NCBI RefSeq assembly: GCF_000315915.1 | Contig: NC_020193.1 | Coordinates: forward strand, 124,001-188,000 | Reading direction: 5' to 3' | Length of the DNA: 64,000 nt | Source: Henningerozyma blattae CBS 6284 | Lineage: Eukaryota > Ascomycota > Saccharomycetes > Saccharomycetales > Saccharomycetaceae | Part shown: piece after piece, positions 9,854 through 18,360 of the stretch | Numbering within the stretch: position 1 is the stretch's first letter | Layout: each line of letters opens with the position of its first letter | Translations under genes and position numbers: made by a program | The notes under the pieces: model-generated | Databases searched by the model: none | Told to the model about the DNA's origin: nothing | Seen by the model: the letters and a program-made list of their open reading frames with translations, nothing else

Positions 9854-10702
9854 GGTGAGGGTATTTAGGGTTTGCAATTAAGTTTCAAAAGTAACAAAAA
9901 AAAAAGAGACAATACTAAAAAAATACTATTATTAATTCTGAGAAGAGTAAAAAATGAAACAAAGATACACAGACATGTATATATATGTACCAGCGATAAA
10001 TTGTATTTGACACTGCAATTATAATTGTGTCTCTTGTGTGGTGGGGATATTTTTATCTATACTTTTTTTTTTATTATTTTATTTTTTGTTATTGTTGCTA
10101 CCGTAAAATTACGTTTGTTTATTTTATACTTGCCTATGAGTATAAGATTCCAGTACACACAAGGTGGTATTTTATTTTAATATTTATTTTATCATGGCTA
10201 ATGGAGCCTTTTGTATTGTGGAAAGTTTGGTTGAAGGAAACGATAGATTATCATTATCATCATTGGTAATTGTTTCATTTTCATTCTATTCTAACCAATT
10301 ATCGTAGAGGACCATGGGCCATACACCATGGCAACAACACTAGTACGTTTGTCTGTATATTTTTTTATTTATTTATTTTTTTTGATACTTATTGAAATTC
10401 TTACTATATGAAGAAGAGTATATAAGAATAGCCTTGAAGAAAAATCATTACGATAGGGGCGTATCTACGGCAAGTCCTTCCCGAATTAGTCTTTAACGGT
10501 TCCTTGATTTCTGAAAATAATTTCTTGATTTGTTATTGTCCTTTTAGGTTATAGTTTTATTCATTCCATTTTATTTTGGCAAATGATTTATTGAAAATTT
10601 CCAATGTCTGTAATTTGTTCAATTTCTAATTTTACCAATATAATTGTTTATTTGTTTATTTGTTTATTTTTATCTATTTACTTAATAATTTATTTATTTA
10701 TT

Positions 10703-10734
10703 GCTTGATTGCTTGATTGCTTGATTGCTTGATT
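10703..10734. repeat. GCTTGATT octamer, four tandem copies
   Basis: Four perfect head-to-tail copies of GCTTGATT followed by GATTGATT-like sequence, inside the long spacer upstream of the BEM1-like gene. Confidence 0.9.
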
Positions 10735-11420
10735 GATTGATTGGAAAGAATGTTTGCCTCATGTATAATACTACAACCGTCTTGCCAAGGTTAATCTTTT
10801 CTTTATTTGGGTAGAGGAACATTGAACGGTAACGGCATACGAATCTTTCTTTGGAGAGTAATGACGCGTTCCTAACAAAAGATCTCTATGTCCGGGTTAA
10901 GACCAGGGCCACGTTTTGTCGAGTGTGGCAGAGAAATCGCGTAGGAGGCCAACAAGGCAATCCCGGACAAGTCCTTTCTACTGCAGCCTAATTAGGAAAC
11001 AGAAAGAACGTGGGTCCCAAATAGGAAGTGGGGGATCCCGCCTGATAAACCCCAAACGGGGTAAAACAGGCAAGGATATATCCTAGAAAAGCCAATTAGT
11101 GACCTAAACGGAATTATGGGTAAGCCATATTCGGATATGTCATATAGTGGATCGGTCGAAAGACAGGACATTATTACCGAATGTGGAGTGGGCAGGACCG
11201 GACAAGATTACCGGATGGGCTGGCTTATTTGCGAAAACAAGAATTCGGTTTCTATATTAATCGAGATGTATAAATTCTTTTTTTTTATTTTCTTTTTTAA
11301 GAAATGTTTATGTTATGACTGGATAAGGAATGTAATTTGTCGTTTGGCCAATTCGTGAATGGAGAGGGAATGTTTCGCGTCTTGGGCTGGCGCATGACGT
11401 ATGTGGGGCTGTGCAGGATA

Positions 11421-11450
11421 CATGTGTCCACGTGGACACGTGGACATGTG
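11421..11450. promoter_or_regulatory. Paired CACGTG boxes with flanking CATGTG
   Basis: CACGTG occurs at 11429-11434 and 11437-11442, flanked by CATGTG at 11421-11426 and CATGTG at 11445-11450. The first lies in the perfect palindrome GTCCACGTGGAC. CACGTG is the core for yeast bHLH factors such as Cbf1 and Pho4. The site is about 1.6 kb upstream of the BEM1-like start, so its target is unclear. Confidence 0.45.
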
Positions 11451-12062
11451 GTGAAGCACATGACACGTAAGTGAGTCGTGATAGATAGAGATGGAGGAGA
11501 TATGTATGTATATTTTTTTCTTATGAGGTTTCTCCTGGATACTAGCTGCTCCTTGAATAGAGGCCAGCATCAGCATAGATGATAAGTTTAATTGTGTTTG
11601 AAAGGAGAGGGGATTGAGATACGTGTGTAATTACATTTTTGTTTGTAATGGCAACTAGGCAACCTGTTTCAGTAAAGAATGACAAATTGCCCGATGGAGT
11701 TTTGCAATGCCAAACATAATTTTTTGAAAGAAAATTCTAATAGGGTTCTTAACTTGTCCTGAAATGAGGTTTTGAAACTTAGTTTTCCAGGGTGGCAAAA
11801 ATCGAGAAAATCTTTCTTGCCAGTTCGCGTTTCGAGTAGGGGCCGGTACCCTTTCTGGAATTAAGTTTAGGCTTTTAGATTCGATGCGATTCAGCTAAGG
11901 CGGTTATTGCTTTTTCCTTTTCTTTGTTGATTTTTTTCTTTCCTTTTTTTTTTAAAATAGGTGATCTTGAAATATACATTCCTATATGTGTTTATCCTAT
12001 GTAAGCTTCTTTTTACAAAAACGTTTATGCTATGCTAAGTGATATTATTAATTACCCTTAAT

Positions 12063-13082
12063 TTAAGTCGAGAAAACCTTTGTATCTTCCAATTGTTTTC
12101 TTACAAACTCGTATACGGTGAAAGTGACAGCTTGACCTGGTGCGACTCTCATGACTCTTGGGGTAATACCTTTATACAATGCTCTTGGACCTTCTTCTTT
12201 CACCAATTGATTACCGATTTCCATGATTCTTTTCCAATTACCCTTTGAAGATGTGTTGGACAATTTCTTCTCCTTTTGTAATCTTGTTTTGATTGTGTCT
12301 AATGGAGCATTTGTGAAAGGCCCAATGGCACCCGAGATTAACCCTATTAAAGAGGTTTGATATGAAGGTAACACGGTAGTGTTTTGTGATTCTTGTAAAT
12401 ATTCTTTCAATTTGGAGTATACAGTGAAATTAGCACCTTGATTTGTAGCTTGTCTAGCAGCTGTTAAAGAGACACCCTTATACAACGTAGCGACCCCTTC
12501 TTCTCTTACAATGCTGTAAGCAGCATGTATAGCGTTACGATATTTCACTGGAGCAGCATGTGTAGCCATGTGATTACCACCTGCAGCAGTCATGGTGGCA
12601 GTGGCAGTACCTGCAGCCGAACTAGCAGTGGCGGAAGCAGTGGCTGCGGCTTCTTGCAGCACTAGATGTTGTGATTGTAATCTAATCTTGACGACTTCCA
12701 TGGGATTTACAACCATAATACTTTCGGTAACACCAGCACCCACACCGGCAATAAAAGTGTTTGCCGTGGTGATAGTTTTAGTTTGAGGATCAGTCAACAA
12801 GTTTCTAAACATTTCATACGAAGAAAAACGAATAGCCATCTTGGGTATAATCCCTATCACCACAGCCCCTAACCCTTTATACAGAGCAACAAACCCTTCA
12901 TTCTTATAGATGTTGACGCCTGTAGCCAAGAAACCGGGATTACCTGATGACAAATGTGACTTCTTGTATATTTGCATACGCACTTTGATAGTGTCTAATG
13001 GGTGACAACATAATGCTTCAAACAACCCTGCTGTACCCCCAGAGATTAGATTGATGTATGGATTACTTGATTTTTGTGACAT
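12063..13082 (-). CDS. SFC1: Mitochondrial succinate-fumarate carrier
   Basis: Sfc1 exchanges cytosolic succinate for matrix fumarate, linking the glyoxylate cycle to gluconeogenesis during growth on C2 compounds. The 339-residue protein shows the three mitochondrial-carrier repeats with signature motifs PLDTIK (28-33), NPMEVVK (126-132) and PLDTIK (near 264). It matches S. cerevisiae Sfc1 almost throughout (GGTAGLFEALCCHPLDTIK, GLGAVVIGIIPKMAIRFSSY, RQATNQGANFTVYSKLKE). An Ala/Thr-rich insertion of about 35 residues (144-179) sits in the loop after the second signature and is absent from the S. cerevisiae protein. SFC1 and IME1 are divergent neighbours as in S. cerevisiae, but RPL43B, which lies between them there, is missing. 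Confidence 0.95.
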   Translation of the reverse strand: MSQKSSNPYINLISGGTAGLFEALCCHPLDTIKVRMQIYKKSHLSSGNPGFLATGVNIYKNEGFVALYKGLGAVVIGIIPKMAIRFSSYEMFRNLLTDPQTKTITTANTFIAGVGAGVTESIMVVNPMEVVKIRLQSQHLVLQEAAATASATASSAAGTATATMTAAGGNHMATHAAPVKYRNAIHAAYSIVREEGVATLYKGVSLTAARQATNQGANFTVYSKLKEYLQESQNTTVLPSYQTSLIGLISGAIGPFTNAPLDTIKTRLQKEKKLSNTSSKGNWKRIMEIGNQLVKEEGPRALYKGITPRVMRVAPGQAVTFTVYEFVRKQLEDTKVFST

Positions 13083-13660
13083 TGTTTAGTGGCTTATCTT
13101 GATAAGTTTGACAATAGTAATAATAATAATAATAATATATTATCTTTTTATTTTTTTGTTATACTAAATAAAACTAAAAACAATATTCGAAAAAAAAAAA
13201 AAAGACAAACGATAATAGGTGGTTTATTTTTTTATCCTTTTCTTGATAAGCTATTTATATTATGTGTATGTGTACTCGTTTGAATGAGATTAGAAATCTG
13301 TATAATAATAATACTAATGGTAACAACTATAATCATAATAGATAATACATAAACATATGGATGAATATTGGATATTGATGAGTTCAGATGAACTTGATAA
13401 TGACAAAACAATATATAAGCAATTGCCTCTTTGGGCCACGGACGACTGGGACCACGGCCAGTTGTGTGGCACCCATTATCTTGTTGTCAAAAGTCTCATC
13501 GATTCTCGTAGTCTTATCATAGTGTCTCATAGAACCGTCCCAGAACCGCCCCAGAACCGCCTCAGATGCGGCTGTCCCCTAATTCTCAGCGGTCACGATT
13601 CCTGCGTACGATCACTTGCCGGAAGAATGGAGGCTCTGCCATTGCAGCCGCTGTCCCACC

Positions 13661-13670
13661 CAGCCGCCGG
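13661..13670 (+). promoter_or_regulatory. URS1-like site (Ume6)
   Basis: CAGCCGCCGG matches 8 of 10 bases of the yeast URS1 consensus TAGCCGCCGA, with the AGCCGCCG core intact. It is about 580 bases upstream of SFC1 and 1.5 kb upstream of IME1. Ume6 binds URS1 and is the factor through which Ime1 activates early meiotic genes. Confidence 0.35.
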
Positions 13671-13692
13671 TTTCCGGTGCCCCGTGACTGTC

Positions 13693-13704
13693 CCCATTGG
13701 CCCG
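13693..13704 (+). promoter_or_regulatory. CSRE-like element overlapping an inverted CCAAT box
   Basis: CCCATTGGCCCG differs at one position from the carbon-source-responsive element consensus YCCNYTNRKCCG bound by Cat8 and Sip4, and includes ATTGG (CCAAT on the other strand). It lies about 610 bases upstream of SFC1, a gluconeogenic gene controlled through such elements in S. cerevisiae. Assignment by motif only. Confidence 0.3.
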
Positions 13705-14194
13705 GGCTCAGCCGTGTCCGGGGTCAAACCGCCAAAAGGGTCCAACAAAGAGGGACCCAGGACTTACGGAACTTTGTGACACAAAAAGAAATAGCAAAGA
13801 ACAAAAGGAAAAAGGAAAAAGGAAAAAGGAAAAAAAAAGATAAAACCAGGACCCGCAGATTTTGTGGCGCCAAGAATGTCGGTGTGGCGGGGGTGGGCAA
13901 AAATAGGGATATCGAAAAAATAAAAAAACGTGGGGTAAAAGCGTGGGGAGGGTTGGTGTGAACGTCGCCCAGGGTAGGGCTGGGTGATTTAGGGCTATGG
14001 ATTATATATATTTTTTGTCTTTTTTTTTTGGCTTGTCAATTGAATGGACTTGTCGGAAATAAACTTCCTTCAAGTATGTCTATACCATGTCGCATTTCTT
14101 GGCTGTTTCCGGTCAAAAAAACCGAATTTGGCGAGTCCGTGCAAGTCTGGCGGATCACTTCACAGGCAAGGCCGTAGACCGGTTCCGGAAATGA

Positions 14195-14210
14195 TTCGCA
14201 TGCATGCGAA
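14195..14210. promoter_or_regulatory. Perfect 16-bp palindrome in the IME1 promoter
   Basis: TTCGCATGCATGCGAA reads identically on both strands. It lies about 970 bases before the IME1 start in a GC-richer patch. It would suit a homodimeric DNA-binding protein; no factor is assigned. Confidence 0.4.
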
Positions 14211-14404
14211 GTTATAAGGAATGCGGGGGTTGAATAGGGATAATAAGGTTTCGAAACTGGGCATGTTCTGTGAGTGTTTTTGCCGTTTTGAGACAACCGT
14301 GCCTGGGAAAAGGGACCGCTCAGGGTCCAGATCATCGATGATCCACCAATCAGGATGCTGCCTTTTCCAAGTTGGGGAATCTCGTGCCGCAGTTGCTACG
14401 GCGT

Positions 14405-14414
14405 TAGCCGCCCA
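14405..14414 (+). promoter_or_regulatory. URS1-like site (Ume6), better match
   Basis: TAGCCGCCCA matches URS1 (TAGCCGCCGA) at 9 of 10 bases. It is about 770 bases upstream of the IME1 start. Confidence 0.4.
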
Positions 14415-15179
14415 GTCCGGACATAATGTCGTAGAACCGGAACATTCACAGAGTATTTGCAGAGCAGTCACAGAGAGTCTCGAAGTGGCAACGCGTTGGG
14501 GAAATTAGAGTGCAACCAGCCACAGTAATGGCCGTAGACAAGTTGTTGCTCATACGTTTTTCTGCGGGGCTCATTTCCAAATTACCAAGCGAATAAGGGA
14601 AGCTTTTCTAAAATATAATTCGAAATATTTGCCTCTTTGAGAAGCCAATCCCCTTTAATAATATCATTCCTATTTGGAGAAAATAGCCATCTCAATATTA
14701 GTCAAAAACAAGCAAAAACAAGCAAAAGTAAATTCCAAGAAAAATAAAATTCAAATAGCAAAATTTGAAATCCAAATCCAAATACGAAAAAGGCCCAATT
14801 CCAATTAAAAAAGATAAACGAAATCAATTATGAAATACAAACTAATGCACAAATCGAAATACCGGAAATCCAGATTATCTGAAGCAAGACTAAGATCATT
14901 CATTAGTCAAAATATTTGTCTTCTTTTTTTTTTTTTTTGTAATTTGCTTGTATACGTTTGGTCCTGTACATTTGCCACTGTTATAGCAATGTTTTATTCC
15001 CCCTCTTTAGGCCATATAAAGCTGTGAAAATTTGATTTCGTAAATAGTTTGGCGTTGTTTTCTATTATCTTTGGATCAATATTTATTTATTTATTATTTT
15101 TTTTTTTTTTAATTCTTTTTTTTCAGCACCTCACAGGAAGAGAAAAAAACCGTACTTTTACTTCAGATTGACAAGAGTT

Positions 15180-16166
15180 ATGAATATTGATTTCGAATCG
15201 GATACTGTAAAAAATAATCTATTGTTATTGGCAAACGATAACAACCACATCAATTGCAATACAAACAATAATGATCCGCTAAACGATTCGTCGTTTAATG
15301 ATTATTTTTTCAATTCAAATCATATGACTACTTCAAATGGGTTCAATAATATAATAATAAAGGAAAACGAATTGTTCGATAACGGTTTTGATGATGAAGG
15401 TAGTAGTCCAGATGATGATGATGATGATGAAATAGTAGATGATATCGTGTTGTTTGATATAGACCAAGAAAACGTCCAACCTCGAATCGTTCCAGATAAA
15501 GAAAATGATATGTTGGTCCATACTCAACCAGTATACTTGATTGATCCAATCGCCTTCAAATTAGATCATGCAAATTCCAACTATTTCTATTCTTCTGCAA
15601 ATCCCAACGAGGAAAATGATCTGGATAATATAGATAACATTTCCTTTGGTAATACAGATGTAAACGATTATCCTTTTGAAGATGGATTGCCCCAAGATCA
15701 AGATCAAGACCAAGACCAAATACAACTGTCATTGCAAAAACAAATCAAACCACAAGATGCAGAAGATTATTTTAATATTAACTATATCCCAAGAGTCTTA
15801 CCTAATCAATATTTTATACAAGAAAATTATCAAATGACTACTACCACAACGACTAGGCAAAAGGCCGGAGCCGCTCCGAAAAGGGAAACTATTCGCGAAA
15901 GAAAACAACATTCCTCCAATATAGTAAATAAAAATACAAATTTGCTCCCTCTTACAACAACCTATAAAAAGCAATTGAAAACTATAAACCTAGTAAAATC
16001 AAACATTATCGAAAAATCCCAATTCATAAAACTATTGTATTCCAAATTGTCAAGATACACCACGGCAAATATCATCACAAACTCCGCATCTAATGAACAC
16101 CAGGAGTATCTTGATAAAGTAAGATTCCAGGAAATTTCTTACAAGTTCAGTAAAACATATTATTAG
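15180..16166 (+). CDS. IME1: Meiotic master transcription activator
   Basis: Ime1 binds Ume6 and turns on early meiotic genes. The family is very poorly conserved, but the position (SFC1, IME1, FIP1 in the same relative order and orientation as S. cerevisiae) and two blocks identify it: MLVHTQPVYLIDP near residues 116-128 (compare LVHTQPIHLINP) and a C-terminal segment of about 50 residues with SKLSRYTTA and DKVRFQEISYKFSKTYY, nearly identical to the end of Ime1, the region that contacts Rim11 and Ume6. The rest is Asn/Asp-rich with a run of Asp near residue 83 and DQ repeats near 174-182. ATG at 15180 is chosen over an upstream TTG, giving 328 residues (about 360 in S. cerevisiae). Confidence 0.9.
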   Translation: MNIDFESDTVKNNLLLLANDNNHINCNTNNNDPLNDSSFNDYFFNSNHMTTSNGFNNIIIKENELFDNGFDDEGSSPDDDDDDEIVDDIVLFDIDQENVQPRIVPDKENDMLVHTQPVYLIDPIAFKLDHANSNYFYSSANPNEENDLDNIDNISFGNTDVNDYPFEDGLPQDQDQDQDQIQLSLQKQIKPQDAEDYFNINYIPRVLPNQYFIQENYQMTTTTTTRQKAGAAPKRETIRERKQHSSNIVNKNTNLLPLTTTYKKQLKTINLVKSNIIEKSQFIKLLYSKLSRYTTANIITNSASNEHQEYLDKVRFQEISYKFSKTYY

Positions 16167-16655
16167 CATCTACATTTCTGCATTTCTGCATTTTCTTTTT
16201 TCTTTTCTATTATAATTGATTGATTGCTATTACAAAATCAAATCTCATTATTTTTTCTGTTTTTTTTTTTATTTTTAGTTGTGTCTTTATTTTTTTTTTT
16301 TTTTTTCATATATAAAAATTCTTAACTTTATCGCCTTCGGTATTTTGCCATTTTGGGGGAGTTCGGATTTTCATCTTTTACATTTTTTTTTTTCAATATC
16401 TATTTTCACTATTCATTTCCATTAATATTCATTTCCATTTCATAACTCATTTTAATTCATTTTCTTGGTCTTACTTAATTCATTATACACCGCTCTTTAT
16501 TATACATACACACAACCACTTTTTATTATTATACATTCAAATCAATTATTTGTTTAATCAATTCTCTCATTATATATACATATATATTCACACACACACA
16601 TACTAGTCATCATTTATTTGTACAAAAAAATAAATTCATATATACCCTTTACATT
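16167..16655. other. IME1-FIP1 spacer
   Basis: A 489-base, very T-rich spacer with repeated ATTCATTT/CATTTCCATT strings (about 16410-16450), a CACACA tract and TATATA near 16575-16605. It holds the FIP1 promoter. No gene seen. Confidence 0.5.
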
Positions 16656-17999
16656 ATGAGTTCCAGTGATGAAGATGATAAATTCTTATACGGTTCAGAT
16701 ACTGAAGAATCTACTTCCATTACCACTAAAAAACGCACATTAGATAGTGAAACTACAATACCACAGAAAAGACTAAAACTAGACCACTCGTCACTAGAAA
16801 ATGGCAATTCACAAGATCAATTAGATGTTGCTGATGAAGTAATAGAAGAAGAGCAGCTGGAAGAAGATGAAGGTGCGGAATCAGATTCATATTCACAATC
16901 GGGTTCAGATTCAGATTCAGATTCAGATTCAGATTCAGATGTAGAATTCATTATCGGTACAGGTTCAGACACTTCAAAACTAGATTCGTTAAATGCGACT
17001 CAAATGGCCGCCACCACTGCACCATCTACTTCTGCCAGCACCACTACAACAACCACAGCATCAAACGCTCCTTTAATAAGAATAGCTCCCGATACTACTT
17101 CCTCTACATTAAACACTACAAATCTCAATGCATCCGTAATACAGACGGCAACAACATCCACAATTAGTCCCGATTCTAATGAAACTAATAATGATTCCAC
17201 TGCCACGACAACAACAACTACAACTACAACAGTAGATGTAAATAAAGTAGGAACTTTCGAAGACTCATTAATCACTTCTTTAGATCCAGAGGTCTTGAAA
17301 GAAAAACCTTGGAGACAACCAGGTGCAAATTTATCAGATTATTTCAATTATGGGTTTAATGAATTCACATGGATGGAGTATTTAAATAAAACTGAAAATT
17401 TGAAATTCAATTATAATCCACATAAAATTTTAATGGGGTTATTAAATTTACAACAACAAGGAAAATTAAATGATGATCCAATCTTATCAAATAATAATAA
17501 TCCAAATATAAATCTGGGGAGAAATATGGCTATGGGGATGGGGATGAATATGGGGATGAATATGGGTAATAATAACGATAACATGACAAATAAAAATATA
17601 ACAAATTCAATCATTAATAAAGATTTGGCAAATGGTCCTTTAATATTCGAACCAATTGTAAAATCCCCTTCACCAACAAAATCTACTACAACAACAACTA
17701 CCACTACCACTAACAACATGTCAAACAGCAACATCAGCAATAACAATACAAATAATAATGATAATAATAAAAATTCAGATATGAAAAATAATCAATTAAC
17801 TTCTTCACAATCTCAAAAAAAACCACTACCGCCTCCTCCACAAAATTTCCCCAATTTACCCATGTTTGGTGGATTTCCTGGGTTCCCAATTCCTCCAATG
17901 ATGCCCATGCCCTTACCAAACAATAACAACCAATCAAACACTAATAATCCATCAAACAGTAATACTAATAATAATTCAAATAATGGTAATAGTAAATGA
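16656..17999 (+). CDS. FIP1: Polyadenylation factor subunit Fip1
   Basis: Fip1 is the CPF subunit that tethers poly(A) polymerase Pap1 to Yth1. The 447-residue protein begins with the acidic MSSSDEDDKFLYGSD segment and has the conserved Fip1 motif at about residues 208-255 (KPWRQPGANLSDYFNYGFNE and FTWMEYLNKTENL). Low-complexity sequence is heavy: an SD repeat at about residues 83-95, poly-Thr runs, an MG-repeat near 288-305, Asn-rich stretches and a Pro-rich C-terminus (GGFPGFPIPPMMPMP). S. cerevisiae Fip1 is about 327 residues, so the excess lies in these repeats. It follows IME1 in the same orientation, as in S. cerevisiae. Confidence 0.93.
   Translation: MSSSDEDDKFLYGSDTEESTSITTKKRTLDSETTIPQKRLKLDHSSLENGNSQDQLDVADEVIEEEQLEEDEGAESDSYSQSGSDSDSDSDSDSDVEFIIGTGSDTSKLDSLNATQMAATTAPSTSASTTTTTTASNAPLIRIAPDTTSSTLNTTNLNASVIQTATTSTISPDSNETNNDSTATTTTTTTTTVDVNKVGTFEDSLITSLDPEVLKEKPWRQPGANLSDYFNYGFNEFTWMEYLNKTENLKFNYNPHKILMGLLNLQQQGKLNDDPILSNNNNPNINLGRNMAMGMGMNMGMNMGNNNDNMTNKNITNSIINKDLANGPLIFEPIVKSPSPTKSTTTTTTTTTNNMSNSNISNNNTNNNDNNKNSDMKNNQLTSSQSQKKPLPPPPQNFPNLPMFGGFPGFPIPPMMPMPLPNNNNQSNTNNPSNSNTNNNSNNGNSK
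16903..16940. repeat. TTCAGA hexanucleotide repeat coding for Ser-Asp
   Basis: In-frame hexamer array inside FIP1 encoding an SD repeat in its acidic N-terminal region. Confidence 0.85.
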
Positions 18000-18360
18000 T
18001 TACTTTAATGAGATTGATACAGCACAAGAATTCTGTAATGAAAGCATTAAAATCTATTATATAATTAATTATATAGGGATATATATATACATCTAAATAT
18101 ACTAATTTTTTTTTTTTAAAAAAAAAACAAACTTAATAATGGAATTAAGTTAAATTAAATTTCAATATTAATGTAATAAAATTAATAGTGCTAAAAGCAA
18201 GACCATATCATTCTTTGCTTCTTTTCCCCCCCCCCCCCCCCCTCCACTTTTATATTTTTTTTATTTTATATTGGGAGGAGAATTTATTTCCGAATTGTAT
18301 GTGCTTCTGTCATTATTTCAGTTCTTACATATACATATATATATATTATCATCAATATAT
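18000..18360. other. FIP1-TIF5 convergent spacer with poly-C
   Basis: A 361-base spacer between two 3' ends: AT-rich with T-run/A-run near 18105-18130 that could form a terminator-like hairpin, and a C17 homopolymer at 18226-18242. Confidence 0.5.
18226..18242. repeat. C17 homopolymer
   Basis: Seventeen uninterrupted C residues in otherwise AT-rich DNA, about 120 bases past the TIF5 stop codon. On the TIF5 transcript it would read as G17. Confidence 0.9.

Larger units (their letters stand above)
9854..12062. other. Long 2.2-kb spacer upstream of the BEM1-like gene
   Basis: Lies between the 5' end of the BEM1-like gene and the 3' end of SFC1, and is unusually long for a yeast. Short ORFs here have no recognisable product. 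It holds poly-T tracts, an octamer repeat (10703-10734), a GC-richer patch at about 10840-11240 with several CCGG-containing strings, and a pair of CACGTG boxes at 11429-11442. No tRNA or known snoRNA was recognised. A non-coding RNA or a lost gene is possible but not shown. Confidence 0.5.
13083..15179. other. SFC1-IME1 shared regulatory region, 2.1 kb
   Basis: Divergent promoter region. In S. cerevisiae the IME1 promoter is one of the longest known (over 2 kb) and integrates mating-type, starvation and carbon signals; the length is kept here. GC-rich patches (about 13430-13960 and 14080-14540) alternate with AT-rich DNA. It contains two URS1-like sites, a CSRE/CCAAT-like site near SFC1, and a perfect 16-bp palindrome. 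ORFs in the GC-rich patches (for example 13357-13779, 13566-13961, 14221-14508) look spurious. Confidence 0.6.

Noticed and set aside
13357..14508. Several 95-140-codon ORFs in the SFC1-IME1 spacer
   Set aside because: They overlap each other in different frames within GC-rich promoter DNA, lack family features and lie where stop codons are rare.
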